DNA from: CAYZED01 sp964477445
GTDB lineage: Bacteria; Bacillota; Clostridia; Lutisporales; Lutisporaceae
Reading direction: 5' to 3'
Assembly: GCA_964477445.1 (NCBI GenBank)
Contig: CAYZED010000002.1
Span: 124,001-188,000 of the forward strand
Length of the DNA: 64,000 bases
Below, piece by piece: positions 11,301 to 17,533 of the stretch (within the stretch, counting starts at the first letter, position 1; the number at the start of each line of letters is the position of its first letter). The notes under the pieces were generated by a model. That model saw only the letters and a program-made list of their open reading frames with translations. It had not been told where the DNA came from and did not search any database. The translations under genes were made by a program, and so were the position numbers.

Positions 11301-11550
11301 CATAGAGACTACGTTCACGGTTAATCCGCGGTATGTAAAACTCACGTTTTGATTTTTGTGCTTTTTCCTTAACAAAAGTTGGGGAAGTAAAAACAAATCG
11401 CAATTCGTCTATCGAATCAAGCTGTCCGCGTAGAGCCTGATAAGCGTATATTGAAAAGCATGCAGCTGCAATCGAAAGCTTGCTGCCTTTTTTTATTTCT
11501 ACAGACATATCGTCTTTGACTATTCTGGTTACATTATCGAATATCTCCAT
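8326..11550 (-). CDS. SNF2-family DNA helicase/translocase of the restriction operon
   Basis: A protein of about 1070 aa. After a family-specific N-terminal region of about 240 residues comes the Swi2/Snf2 core: Walker A ADSVGLGKTFSA, motif Ia VLVLCPKKLADNW, motif II DESHNFRN, motif III MLSATPVNN, then the second RecA lobe with KVLIFTAFSDTADYL, SEGQNLQDCDYVINYD and motif VI QRFGRIDRIGS. All ATPase motifs are intact. RBS GAGGAG precedes the ATG at a normal distance. Ten Ns at 8344-8353 lie a few codons before the stop, so the last residues (read here as SVSLL) are uncertain. It is the first large gene after the XRE regulator and probably drives ATP-dependent translocation for the Mod-Res complex or an added defence function; this is inferred. 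Confidence 0.9.
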   Translation of the reverse strand: MEIFDNVTRIVKDDMSVEIKKGSKLSIAAACFSIYAYQALRGQLDSIDELRFVFTSPTFVKEKAQKSKREFYIPRINRERSLYGTEFEVKLRNELTQKAIAKECTDWIRKKVTFKSNVTNENMGGFINVIAADSALTYMPVNGFTTVDLGCDRGNNSYNMVTKMEAPHSHEFIRVFNSIWNDENKLQEVTDIVIDSITEAYKENTPNFIYFVTLYNIFNEFLEDISEDVLPNEATGFKESKIWNILYDFQKDAVLAIINKLEKFNGCILADSVGLGKTFSAIAVIKYYENRNKTVLVLCPKKLADNWNTYKDNYLNNPIASDRLNYDVLYHTDLSRTYGKSNGLDLDRLNWGNYDLVVIDESHNFRNGGELSGIEGEKENRYLKLLNKVVRAGVKTKVLMLSATPVNNRFNDLKNQLALAYEGNAQLINEKLNTVKSIDEIFRSAQKAFNTWSKLEQVDRKTTTLLKMLDFDFFEVLDNVTIARSRSHIEKYYNIAEIGKFPQRLKPISLRPSLTDLNSAINYNQIYGSLMLLNLAIYTPSNYIFPSKMDKYIDLSDKKRNNLTQLGREEGIRRLMNINLLKRLESSVYSFGLTLSRIKILITEMIKSIDAFENNGSTVLDLVDLSEATEFDLDDQNTDFFTVGKKVKIDLADMDYKSWREELVMDAETLELLSLMIADITPEHDTKLQTLFQLVADKLEKPINKDNKKVLIFTAFSDTADYLYNHVSKHIKTNYGLDTAMITGSVDGKTTIPKFRASLNNVLTCFSPVSKDKVLLMPDSKDSIEILIATDCISEGQNLQDCDYVINYDIHWNPVRIIQRFGRIDRIGSRNDYIQLVNFWPDLSLDEYINLKSRVETRMRISVMTSTGDDDLINADEKGDLEYRKQQLQRLQEEVVDIEDMSSGISIMDLGLNEFRLDLLEFVKNNPDLDKTPLGMHAIVPVTEDTPAGVIYVLKNINGGVNIDNQNRLHPFYMVYISNDGNVICDHLSPKELLDKLRFICRSKVSPDEDLCNAFNKETKDGKDMRKYSELLGDAINSIIDVKEESDIDSLFRGGGTSALLSEVTXXXXSVSLL
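8344..8353. other. Assembly gap (10 N) at the 3' end of the SNF2 helicase gene
   Basis: Exactly ten N, within about 20 bases of the apparent stop codon at 8326-8328. The true C-terminus and the spacing to the DUF4391 gene cannot be read. Confidence 0.95.
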
Positions 11551-11612
11551 GCCGTTATCTCCTCACCCTATTCTGAATGATCATATATATTTTTGCGACT
11601 TAAACAGGCTTG

Positions 11613-11822
11613 TTATTGTTCGTCCAGTTTTACTTCAGCGATATCTCCAATATCACAGTTTAAGACAGCACAAATTCGAACTAATACATCAAGGGCTACA
11701 TACTCATTCCGAGTCAATTTTGCAACTGTGCTGGAGCTCAGTGATGCAGCCTCTCGCAATTGTGATTTTTTCATATCTTTATCAATTAGGAGTTTCCAAA
11801 GTTTCTTATAACTTATTCCCAT
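11613..11822 (-). CDS. Small XRE/Cro-type HTH regulator of the defence island
   Basis: A 69-aa single-domain helix-turn-helix protein: KKLWKLLIDKDMKKSQLREAA then LSSSTVAKLTRNEYVALDVL, matching the five-helix Cro/CI fold, with a short tail ending DIGDIAEVKLDEQ. A GTG at 11831 is in frame, but the ATG at 11822 lies 8 bp after GGGG and is preferred. It is the promoter-proximal gene of the island (62 bp before the SNF2 helicase), with a promoter and a flanking inverted repeat just upstream. Its likely job is autoregulation and control of restriction expression, as for C-proteins; that role is inferred. Confidence 0.85.
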   Translation of the reverse strand: MGISYKKLWKLLIDKDMKKSQLREAASLSSSTVAKLTRNEYVALDVLVRICAVLNCDIGDIAEVKLDEQ

Positions 11823-11885
11823 TCTATTCACCCCATTATGAAATTTTATCCCGAGAAACGTGTCGCTTCTATAATTGTTCCTTCT

Positions 11886-11914
11886 ATTGTAGCATTGCGA
11901 TGTTGGATTAACAA
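11886..11914 (-). promoter_or_regulatory. Sigma-A promoter of the defence operon, flanked by an inverted repeat
   Basis: On the minus strand TTGTTA (11914-11909), a 17-bp spacer and TACAAT (11891-11886) with an extended -10 TGC directly before it. Seven-base arms CGAGAAA (11852-11858) and TTTCTCG (11928-11934) flank the promoter and could bind the XRE protein. The promoter match is good; the operator is a guess. Confidence 0.6.
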
Positions 11915-11934
11915 TTAATTTGTTCGATTTCTCG

Positions 11935-12218
11935 CAATCAATTCCGTGTACGCAAAGTTTCTTTTAAAATATGGAATTTGTCATATGCACATCCNNNNNN
12001 NNNNTTCCAGGTCTTTTCTTGCTTTTTCTGTTGTTTTCTGTGGTTTTCGGTATATTATCAGTTATACTGAATTGAGCATAAAACCGATAGAGGCGGCTTC
12101 AGTATAAATAAATGGTTTACCTATTATATAACTAGAAGAAAGCATGGTGAATTAGGAGGTATTTTGCTGCTAGAATACTAAACCAGGAGAAATCACCTGT
12201 TTCTTGAGTAAGCCTTAG
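11935..12218. other. Non-coding junction between the defence island and downstream genes, with an assembly gap
   Basis: No convincing ORF on either strand. The stretch contains ten N at 11995-12004, a low-complexity ttttctgttgttttctgtgg tract, and an AGGAGG-like site near 12153 that is not followed by a usable start. It could hold remnants of a mobile-element end, but no transposase, recombinase or att repeat can be seen. Confidence 0.5.
11995..12004. other. Assembly gap (10 N)
   Basis: Exactly ten N in non-coding DNA at the edge of the defence island. The real length is unknown, and this is where an integration boundary would be expected. Confidence 0.95.
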
Positions 12219-13217
12219 TCAATACGGTTCAAATCGAAATATTTCCTCCATACCTAAAAACTCATTATTGTGAAATTTAAAGCAAATTATTAAAGGCATT
12301 TTGTCAATAATCGACCAAAAACCCTCGTACTTAAAATCTGAGTCAAAATAGTTAATAATAGTTGAAAGTGCCGTTCCATGAGAACCCACTGCAACGCTTC
12401 TACCTGGATTTTCTTTTAAAACCTCTTTTAGTGCATAAATGTTTCTCTCTTGAACTTCCCTTAAACACTCACCCTTGTGAAGTTTGAAGTCAAAATCATT
12501 CCACTGATTAAGCGAAAACGTCTTAAAATCATCAATCCACACATCTTCAACTTTTCGTTCCCGAAAACCTTCGAGTATACTAATTTCAAGTCGGTTTTTT
12601 TGTGCAAAATCATTTACCGTGTCATATGCCCTTTTGTATGGACTCGAATATATCTTTTCAACTTTTTTACCGCTTAATACTTCAGTTACTAGCCTTGTGT
12701 CTTCCATCCCTTTTTCTGTCAAAGGTCTTATTCTATCGTCTTTTATTGAGGCATCTGGTTTTGCGTGTCTCACAAAATAAACATTTGTATGATTTACTCT
12801 TGTTTTTTCAAATATATCAATCTGCGCAAACAAAACCTTATAAATCTCTGGATATGTAAGGTTATCTGGAAAATTTTCAAAAAGTCTATTCTCTGCCATT
12901 TCAAACCCAGGTAACACAGCCATTTCGTCGGAAAGCAAATAATACAACCTTCCCAAAGTTGTTTCGTTATTATTTTGCACTTCATAATCACATACAGCTT
13001 CTATGTTTTGATTTTTAATACCAGTTTCCTCAAACAATTCGCGAATAGCTGCTTCCCTAGGACTTTCAACTAGTTCGATATGTCCACCAGCAAATTCCCA
13101 TGTAAGTCTGTCCTTATGTCTGGCAAACAAAAATTTTTCTTTCACCTTAACACAAATTACCACATATTTAAGTTTTGTATCATGCGTCAATTTAGATTTA
13201 TGTATTTTAACTATCAT
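12219..13217 (-). CDS. Nudix hydrolase-histidine phosphatase fusion
   Basis: A 332-aa two-domain protein. Residues ~1-145 are a Nudix domain with a perfect box: G, five residues, E, seven residues, REL.EE.GI (GHIELVE...REAAIRELFEETGI), which hydrolyses nucleoside diphosphates linked to another moiety. Residues ~150-332 are a phosphoglycerate mutase-like histidine phosphatase: VRHAKP at the start of the domain (RHA instead of the usual RHG), a PYKRAYDT segment, and the second catalytic His in VGSHGTALS. The combination resembles MutT1-type fusions that clean damaged nucleotides and then dephosphorylate the product, although the substrate here is unknown. GGAGG lies 8 bp before the ATG. It is 124 bp downstream of the phosphatase-like gene, in the same direction. 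Confidence 0.88.
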   Translation of the reverse strand: MIVKIHKSKLTHDTKLKYVVICVKVKEKFLFARHKDRLTWEFAGGHIELVESPREAAIRELFEETGIKNQNIEAVCDYEVQNNNETTLGRLYYLLSDEMAVLPGFEMAENRLFENFPDNLTYPEIYKVLFAQIDIFEKTRVNHTNVYFVRHAKPDASIKDDRIRPLTEKGMEDTRLVTEVLSGKKVEKIYSSPYKRAYDTVNDFAQKNRLEISILEGFRERKVEDVWIDDFKTFSLNQWNDFDFKLHKGECLREVQERNIYALKEVLKENPGRSVAVGSHGTALSTIINYFDSDFKYEGFWSIIDKMPLIICFKFHNNEFLGMEEIFRFEPY

Positions 13218-13341
13218 GCGTTATTCCTCCAAAATAAATATTTCGATAAGATAAAATTGTATAAAAACGCTCTTTTTCTGCACAATGAAATGGTATACAG
13301 AATTAATTTCCATATACCATTTATTATACAATATACAAATT

Positions 13342-13692
13342 TTATATATCAATATATTCTGAAACTCGAGACTTTAATATTTCAATCAATTCTTCATCCA
13401 TATAGATGTAATCATCTGGAATGTCTAGAACGATTACTTCTTTATCTTTTAATAATTCCCCAAATTTTTCTTTGATTCTCCTCAAATGCTTTTTCTCCAT
13501 TACAAAAATTACATCTGCCCAGCCTATATGGCCATTTGATACCTTAATCCTAGCATTATTTTCAGTTCCTGCTGATTTTACGTCAAGTCCATTAACTCCT
13601 TGAAATATGCTCTCCGCAGTGAGGCTCCTCCACTTGTTTCTACTACATAAAAATAACACCTTGTTTCCACTGACACTTTTGAACATTCTCAA
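13342..13692 (-). CDS. Low-molecular-weight protein tyrosine phosphatase-like protein
   Basis: A 116-aa protein starting with TTG at 13692 (6 bp after GGAGG) or ATG at 13686. It carries the phosphate-binding loop CSRNKWRS, the CX5R signature of LMW-PTPs, within VLFLCSRNKWRSLTAE, followed by the family landmarks VKSAGTE and WADVIFVMEK. The late DIPDDYIYMDEEL supplies the usual acidic segment, shorter than in classical 150-aa enzymes. The gene begins 3 bp after the rsgA stop and is therefore probably co-transcribed with it. Whether it dephosphorylates protein or a small molecule cannot be told. Confidence 0.85.
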   Translation of the reverse strand: MRMFKSVSGNKVLFLCSRNKWRSLTAESIFQGVNGLDVKSAGTENNARIKVSNGHIGWADVIFVMEKKHLRRIKEKFGELLKDKEVIVLDIPDDYIYMDEELIEILKSRVSEYIDI

Positions 13693-13695
13693 CTA

Positions 13696-14748
13696 CTACC
13701 TCCCTCCATCAATTCCCTTTTTTATTTTCGCAATTTGTCTCCCCCACTCCTTCTCCTTAAGCCTCAGCTTACCTTCCTTCTTTGCCTCAATATGAACTAA
13801 TTCTTTCTGCAATTTTGACCAGCTTTCCCATCTCTTTATTTCCAATTTTCCAGAGTCAATAGCTTCTCTTACTGCACAATCGGGTTCGCTCTGATGTTTA
13901 CAGTCGTAGAAACGACATTGCTTCGTGAGTTCTTCAACATCTCCAAACAAAGCCTCCATGCCGACTTCTGCCTCCCAAAGTGAAAGCGAGCGCATGCCCG
14001 GTGTATCCAAAATTAATCCACCGTCAGGCAAAACCAGAATTTCTCTATGAGTGGTTGTGTGTCTCCCGCGACTGTCGCCCTCACGAATTTCTTGAGTTTT
14101 AAAGACTTCTTTTCCTACTAGCAAATTAACTAATGTAGACTTCCCAACGCCTGAAGAACCTAACAATGCGACAGTTTTTCCATGGACAAAATATTTTCTT
14201 ATCTCATTAATTCCTTCACCCGTTAAGCAACTGACAGAATGAACGTCTACCCCAGGGAAACTGGCATTAACTATATTTACTCTATCCGCTGGATTTTCGC
14301 AGCAATCAGCTTTTGTCAAAACTATAACCGGTAGCGCACCGCTCTCCCATGCTGCTATCAAATATCTTTCTAGTCTTCTCACATTAAAATCTCTATTTTG
14401 TGACTGGATAATAAACACTGTGTCAACGTTTGCTGCGACAACTTGTTCTTTAACTTCAATTCCCGAAGCCGCTCTCGAAAACTTTGTTCTTCTTCCTAAC
14501 ACACCATGTATTTGAGTTGTTCTATTTTCTATTGAATGTTCTAATGCCACCCAATCACCGACTGCAATTTGCATAGCCTCTTCGATTTTTTTATAAGGTC
14601 TACTTATAAGAACTTCTCCTGACTCCGTGGCCACTCTTAGCATTTGACCGTAATCAGCAATTATTCTTCCAGGTTGCATGGGCGAGCAGCTATAATGATT
14701 CCATTCTTTTTGAAAATATTCATCCCATCCGTAATCTTCTAATTCCAT
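13696..14748 (-). CDS. rsgA: RsgA-type small-ribosomal-subunit GTPase, probable attenuator-controlled paralogue
   Basis: A 350-aa circularly permuted GTPase of the RsgA/YjeQ family, which checks late 30S subunit maturation. Order seen: an N-terminal extension with GWDEYFQKEW, an OB-fold (RIIADYGQMLRVAT...VGDWVAL), G4 TKAD, then G1 LLGSSGVGKSTL, switch region with RGRHTT, G3 DTPGM, and a C-terminal zinc motif (CRFYDCKHQSEPDC). The N-terminal extension and the C-terminal lysine-rich helix differ from minimal RsgA, and it is not beside prkC or rpe, where the standard rsgA is often found. The leader with stems and terminators upstream suggests induced expression. The start overlaps the 53-aa ORF by 10 bp. 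Family assignment is secure; paralogue status is inferred. Confidence 0.92.
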   Translation of the reverse strand: MELEDYGWDEYFQKEWNHYSCSPMQPGRIIADYGQMLRVATESGEVLISRPYKKIEEAMQIAVGDWVALEHSIENRTTQIHGVLGRRTKFSRAASGIEVKEQVVAANVDTVFIIQSQNRDFNVRRLERYLIAAWESGALPVIVLTKADCCENPADRVNIVNASFPGVDVHSVSCLTGEGINEIRKYFVHGKTVALLGSSGVGKSTLVNLLVGKEVFKTQEIREGDSRGRHTTTHREILVLPDGGLILDTPGMRSLSLWEAEVGMEALFGDVEELTKQCRFYDCKHQSEPDCAVREAIDSGKLEIKRWESWSKLQKELVHIEAKKEGKLRLKEKEWGRQIAKIKKGIDGGR

Positions 14749-14900
14749 TTATCTAGACCATCCTTTATTAATTTTTTTGACTCTTGTCTACGTTTCTTTT
14801 TACTTTTTATTTCGTTTTCCTGTACCCTCGTCCGCGGATTGATAACCCATAGTACGCGTATTTGTTTTAAATAATCATAAGAACTTATATTTTTTTTCAT
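14739..14900 (-). CDS. 53-aa basic protein preceding and overlapping rsgA
   Basis: A short frame starting MKKNISSYDYLKQIRVLWVI, then NPRTRVQ, and a strongly basic tail with KSKKKRRQESKK. GGGAG lies 10 bp upstream of the ATG at 14900 (in-frame ATG at 14906 is possible). The stop codon lies inside the first codons of rsgA (TGGAATTAG against ATGGAATTA), so translation is probably coupled. I believe similar short LW..NP.TRV peptides occur before rsgA-like genes in other Firmicutes, but I cannot confirm this. The basic composition suits RNA or ribosome binding. Confidence 0.65.
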   Translation of the reverse strand: MKKNISSYDYLKQIRVLWVINPRTRVQENEIKSKKKRRQESKKLIKDGLDKWN

Positions 14901-14954
14901 AATCATCACTCTCCCAAAATTTAATTCATGTTAGTTCTCAGCCTTAAAAAAGCA

Positions 14955-14989
14955 TACAAAAATCCCGCAGATAACGACCACCTGCGGGA
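14955..14989 (-). terminator. Second intrinsic terminator in the rsgA leader
   Basis: Minus-strand stem TCCCGCAG / CTGCGGGA (plus coordinates 14963-14970 and 14982-14989) followed by ATTTTTG. It lies between the first leader terminator and the 53-aa ORF, so transcripts must pass it to reach rsgA. Confidence 0.75.
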
Positions 14990-15012
14990 ACAAATTTCTA
15001 TTAAAAGCAAAT

Positions 15013-15035
15013 AAAAAACACGCTACCAATGCGTG
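15013..15035 (-). terminator. First intrinsic terminator in the rsgA leader (stem 3:4)
   Basis: Minus-strand stem CACGC / GCGTG with a seven-base loop and then TTTTTTATTT. The left arm overlaps GGCACGC, which can alternatively pair with CGTGC at 15086-15090, giving an antiterminator. Confidence 0.7.
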
Positions 15036-15085
15036 CCAATAATTTGCTTAATAAGCTATTTTGTGCTGGTTGCTCGAAAGGATTT

Positions 15086-15133
15086 GCACGGTACACAAAC
15101 TAAACCTTAATAAGGTTTTCGAGGTCTCGTGCC
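15086..15133 (-). promoter_or_regulatory. Alternative pairing segments 1 and 2 of the rsgA attenuator
   Basis: Segment 1 (GGCACG, 15133-15128) starts 9 nt after the leader-peptide stop and pairs with segment 2 (CGTGC, 15090-15086); a small hairpin AACCTT...AAGGTT lies inside. Segment 2 can instead pair with segment 3 in the terminator arm (15036-15032). This is the 1:2/3:4 versus 2:3 arrangement of classical translation-controlled attenuators, derived here by eye. Confidence 0.55.
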
Positions 15134-15142
15134 TTTATTCAA

Positions 15143-15178
15143 TTATTGTAAAATCACCTCAAAAATATTTACAGACAT
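15143..15178 (-). CDS. Leader peptide of the rsgA attenuator (11 aa)
   Basis: ATG at 15178 preceded by AAAGGAG (15194-15188) at 9 bp spacing, encoding MSVNIFEVILQ and then TAA. It lies about 45 bp after the probable transcription start. No run of one amino acid is present, so sensing by charged-tRNA shortage is unlikely, and ribosome stalling by an inhibitor fits better. Far too short for homology; supported by ribosome site, spacing and context. Confidence 0.6.
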   Translation of the reverse strand: MSVNIFEVILQ

Positions 15179-15230
15179 CAAACACAACTCCTTTCAAAAC
15201 GATTTCTATTTTTAGTATTGTTATAAATTT

Positions 15231-15259
15231 ATTATATGAGTGTTCCCAAACTTTGTCAA
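15231..15259 (-). promoter_or_regulatory. Consensus sigma-A promoter of the rsgA leader operon
   Basis: Minus strand TTGACA (15259-15254), exactly 17 bp, TATAAT (15236-15231). Both hexamers are perfect, making it one of the strongest promoters in the window, consistent with constitutive initiation followed by control at the downstream terminators. Confidence 0.85.
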
Positions 15260-15310
15260 TGTGAATATTTTTCTCCCGAGGTTTTTTATGTTTTTCTCCC
15301 GAGTTTTTTA

Positions 15311-16606
15311 TCACAACAAATACACCGCATATAGTGGAACTGATTTGATTCCATCTACGTATCCAAAATTTCTCCTCGAAATTCTTATACTATGTGGTGG
15401 ATTGTATTGTCTCACATACTCCAATAGGCTTCTTGATCTTTTGTTTATAGATGCTTTGACTTCAATTGGTATAATCATATCGCCTTTTTGCATAACAAAG
15501 TCCACCTCATGCGTATTGTTCTTCCAATAATATAAGTCGTAACCTTTCGCTTTCAAATGTTGGGCTACATAATTCTCAGTGATGGCACCTTTAAATAAGT
15601 TATGCTCATTCACTCTGGCTATGGTTGTATATGGAATTCTTGTTATTGCCATAAGCAACCCAACATCACTAAAATATAATTTGAAACTTTTAGGGTCCTT
15701 ATAAACTGACAAAGGAATTTCTCCTCTATTAATCATCGAACATTCTAAGCTAACTTGACTGAGTAACAGCCATTCAATTGAACTACCAAAAGTCAGAGCT
15801 TTTGCCCCTTTTTCAACAACATTATACTTGAATTTATTCTGATCACCCGCTAATTGATCCGGTATTGAACGATAGATTGCTTGAACCTTTAGAACCTCTG
15901 ACTTCGAAGTATATTTACTCATATCTGCAATATATGCATTAATAATATTTTCGTGGATTGCTCTATCAAAGTTTGCTATGTTAAGACCACAGCGAACAAA
16001 ATCATTGATTGCAGCAGGCATACCACCTACGTACAAATATTGAGTATACTGCTCAATTAGTTGATCATGAATGACTGAAGATAATGCTTCATTCTTTATA
16101 AATGCATCTTCTATTCTTGTTAAAGCGCTTTCTTGACCTATGCCTCTCAGAAATTCATCAAAAGTAAATGGATACAAGTAATGAATATCCACCTTGCCGA
16201 CTGGGAAAGAATAGTCTTCGCGATTAAGTGCAACTCCTAGTAAACTCCCCGCCCCAATGATATCATATTGAACTGATGCTTCAGCAAAGTACTTTAATGC
16301 TGTAACTGCTTTCATTTCTAATTGGATTTCATCAAAAATAATCAAAGTTTGACGGACTTCAACCTTTTTCATATAAACCAATTCAATTTCTGCTATAATT
16401 CGCTCTGGTTTTAAATCCTTATCGAATATAGTGCGCATCTGAGGCTCTAATTCAAAATTAATATAAATAAAATCTTTATAAAATTCTTTCGCAAATTCCT
16501 TTATAAGATAAGTTTTTCCTACTTGTCTTGCACCAAGAAGCAGCAAAGGCAACTTGGTTTCTTTTGACTTCCATCGAATTAATTCTTCCCTTTTGTTACG
16601 TAGCAT
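15311..16606 (-). CDS. AAA_14/DUF4143 family ATP-binding protein
   Basis: A 431-aa protein of the widespread AAA plus DUF4143 family. Walker A is LLLLGARQVGKTYL at about residues 22-35, Walker B is LIIFDEIQ near residue 95, and the C-terminal third (DUF4143) ends with HEVDFVMQKGDMIIPIEVKA, which looks like a degenerate PD-(D/E)XK nuclease core (D...E.K). Members are common, often horizontally mobile and of unknown function. It stands alone here: the stop is 52 bp before the rsgA promoter, and 103 AT-rich bp separate it from the tetR gene upstream. Confidence 0.88.
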   Translation of the reverse strand: MLRNKREELIRWKSKETKLPLLLLGARQVGKTYLIKEFAKEFYKDFIYINFELEPQMRTIFDKDLKPERIIAEIELVYMKKVEVRQTLIIFDEIQLEMKAVTALKYFAEASVQYDIIGAGSLLGVALNREDYSFPVGKVDIHYLYPFTFDEFLRGIGQESALTRIEDAFIKNEALSSVIHDQLIEQYTQYLYVGGMPAAINDFVRCGLNIANFDRAIHENIINAYIADMSKYTSKSEVLKVQAIYRSIPDQLAGDQNKFKYNVVEKGAKALTFGSSIEWLLLSQVSLECSMINRGEIPLSVYKDPKSFKLYFSDVGLLMAITRIPYTTIARVNEHNLFKGAITENYVAQHLKAKGYDLYYWKNNTHEVDFVMQKGDMIIPIEVKASINKRSRSLLEYVRQYNPPHSIRISRRNFGYVDGIKSVPLYAVYLL

Positions 16607-16709
16607 AAAATCACCTGCCTATATCGATCATTATATGCCCTTTAACCCCTTAAGTCAATAAAAAGTAAATTTTGACTTTTTTAATTAAAAATAATAGTCA
16701 TTATTTACT

Positions 16710-17291
16710 TTAATTCGACTTAACCATTTGACTAACTAATTGTTTCATAATCCCATCACTCATTAATCGATTTATTAAGTCGTGAAGCTTATCATCTGGA
16801 AGAGCATCCTTTTGTTCAAACCAATAACTCATGATTCCAATCATGGCTGATAAAGTATATTCTAAAATATAATCTAGTTCTTTTTTATCTACGTTAGGGT
16901 TGTCATTAAAAACCTTCATTATCATAGGTTTCACAGATCTCTTAAGTTTGCTTGCAAACCCTGGATCGCCTTTTTCTCCCAGTAGAACGGAATAATACTT
17001 CTTATTACTATCATAAAGTTCAAAAAAAGCATCAAGCGGCATTCCCAAAGTTCCAGAAGGAATATTTACTGGCGGTAGTTCTTCAAGAGTTGGTACTAAG
17101 GAATTTTCGATTTCTTCTAATACTTCATAAACATCCTTAAAATACTCATAAAAAGTTCCTCTGTTATAACCTGCTTTGTTTGTAACGTCTTTAACCGTGA
17201 TTTTTTCAATTCTTTTTTCGCAATATAGCGACCAAAAAGCATCAATAATATTTTGTTTAGTCTGCGATGTTATCTCCATTCTTTTGCTCAT
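16710..17291 (-). CDS. TetR/AcrR-family transcriptional regulator
   Basis: A 193-aa regulator. The N-terminal HTH is typical: QTKQNIIDAFWSLYCEK, then KITVKDVTNKAGYNRGTFYEYF. The C-terminal ligand domain is helical, ending MSDGIMKQLVSQM. An upstream in-frame ATG exists at 17306, but GGGAGAG lies inside that extension at 17304-17298, so the start at 17291 is chosen. It is divergent from the glycosyltransferase gene with a 242-bp shared control region holding an inverted repeat, so it probably represses that gene; this is inferred from position. Confidence 0.88.
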   Translation of the reverse strand: MSKRMEITSQTKQNIIDAFWSLYCEKRIEKITVKDVTNKAGYNRGTFYEYFKDVYEVLEEIENSLVPTLEELPPVNIPSGTLGMPLDAFFELYDSNKKYYSVLLGEKGDPGFASKLKRSVKPMIMKVFNDNPNVDKKELDYILEYTLSAMIGIMSYWFEQKDALPDDKLHDLINRLMSDGIMKQLVSQMVKSN

Positions 17292-17431
17292 ATAAATCTC
17301 TCCCATCTAGAATATGAAAATACGAAACCAGAATTTATTTTTCAGTAATTTGAATCAGTCAATCAAGTCATCCATCAATCCTAATCTGAAATCTTGCATT
17401 CTTAGTTTGTCATTCTCAATCTATTTTTTTA

Positions 17432-17516
17432 TAATCCGACAAAAACACTGAAATTGTTGGTTGAAGATTACTTGCTTTAACCCTATAATCAAATCATACA
17501 ACACGATGTCGGATTA
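17432..17516. promoter_or_regulatory. Promoter of the glycosyltransferase gene flanked by a 10-bp inverted repeat
   Basis: On the plus strand TTGAAG (17461-17466), 17 bp, TATAAT (17484-17489). Perfect arms TAATCCGACA (17432-17441) and TGTCGGATTA (17507-17516) lie on either side, 65 bp apart. They are candidate half-sites for the divergent TetR protein or another looping regulator. The promoter is a good match; the operator is inferred. Confidence 0.55.
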
Positions 17517-17533
17517 ATCAAGGAGGAAAAAAC

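Noticed and set aside
1..11831. DISARM or BREX system
   Set aside because: An SNF2 helicase and an adenine methyltransferase are present, but no DrmA/DrmB (DUF1998), PglZ, BrxC or BrxL-like protein is seen; type III Mod and Res motifs are clear.
11480..11911. Plus-strand 143-aa frame over the XRE gene and its promoter
   Set aside because: No ribosome site and no recognisable domain; it is antisense to a clear HTH gene and a good promoter.
11935..12218. att site or transposon end at the island boundary
   Set aside because: No direct repeat pair, recombinase, tRNA end or terminal inverted repeat could be found, and a gap interrupts the region.
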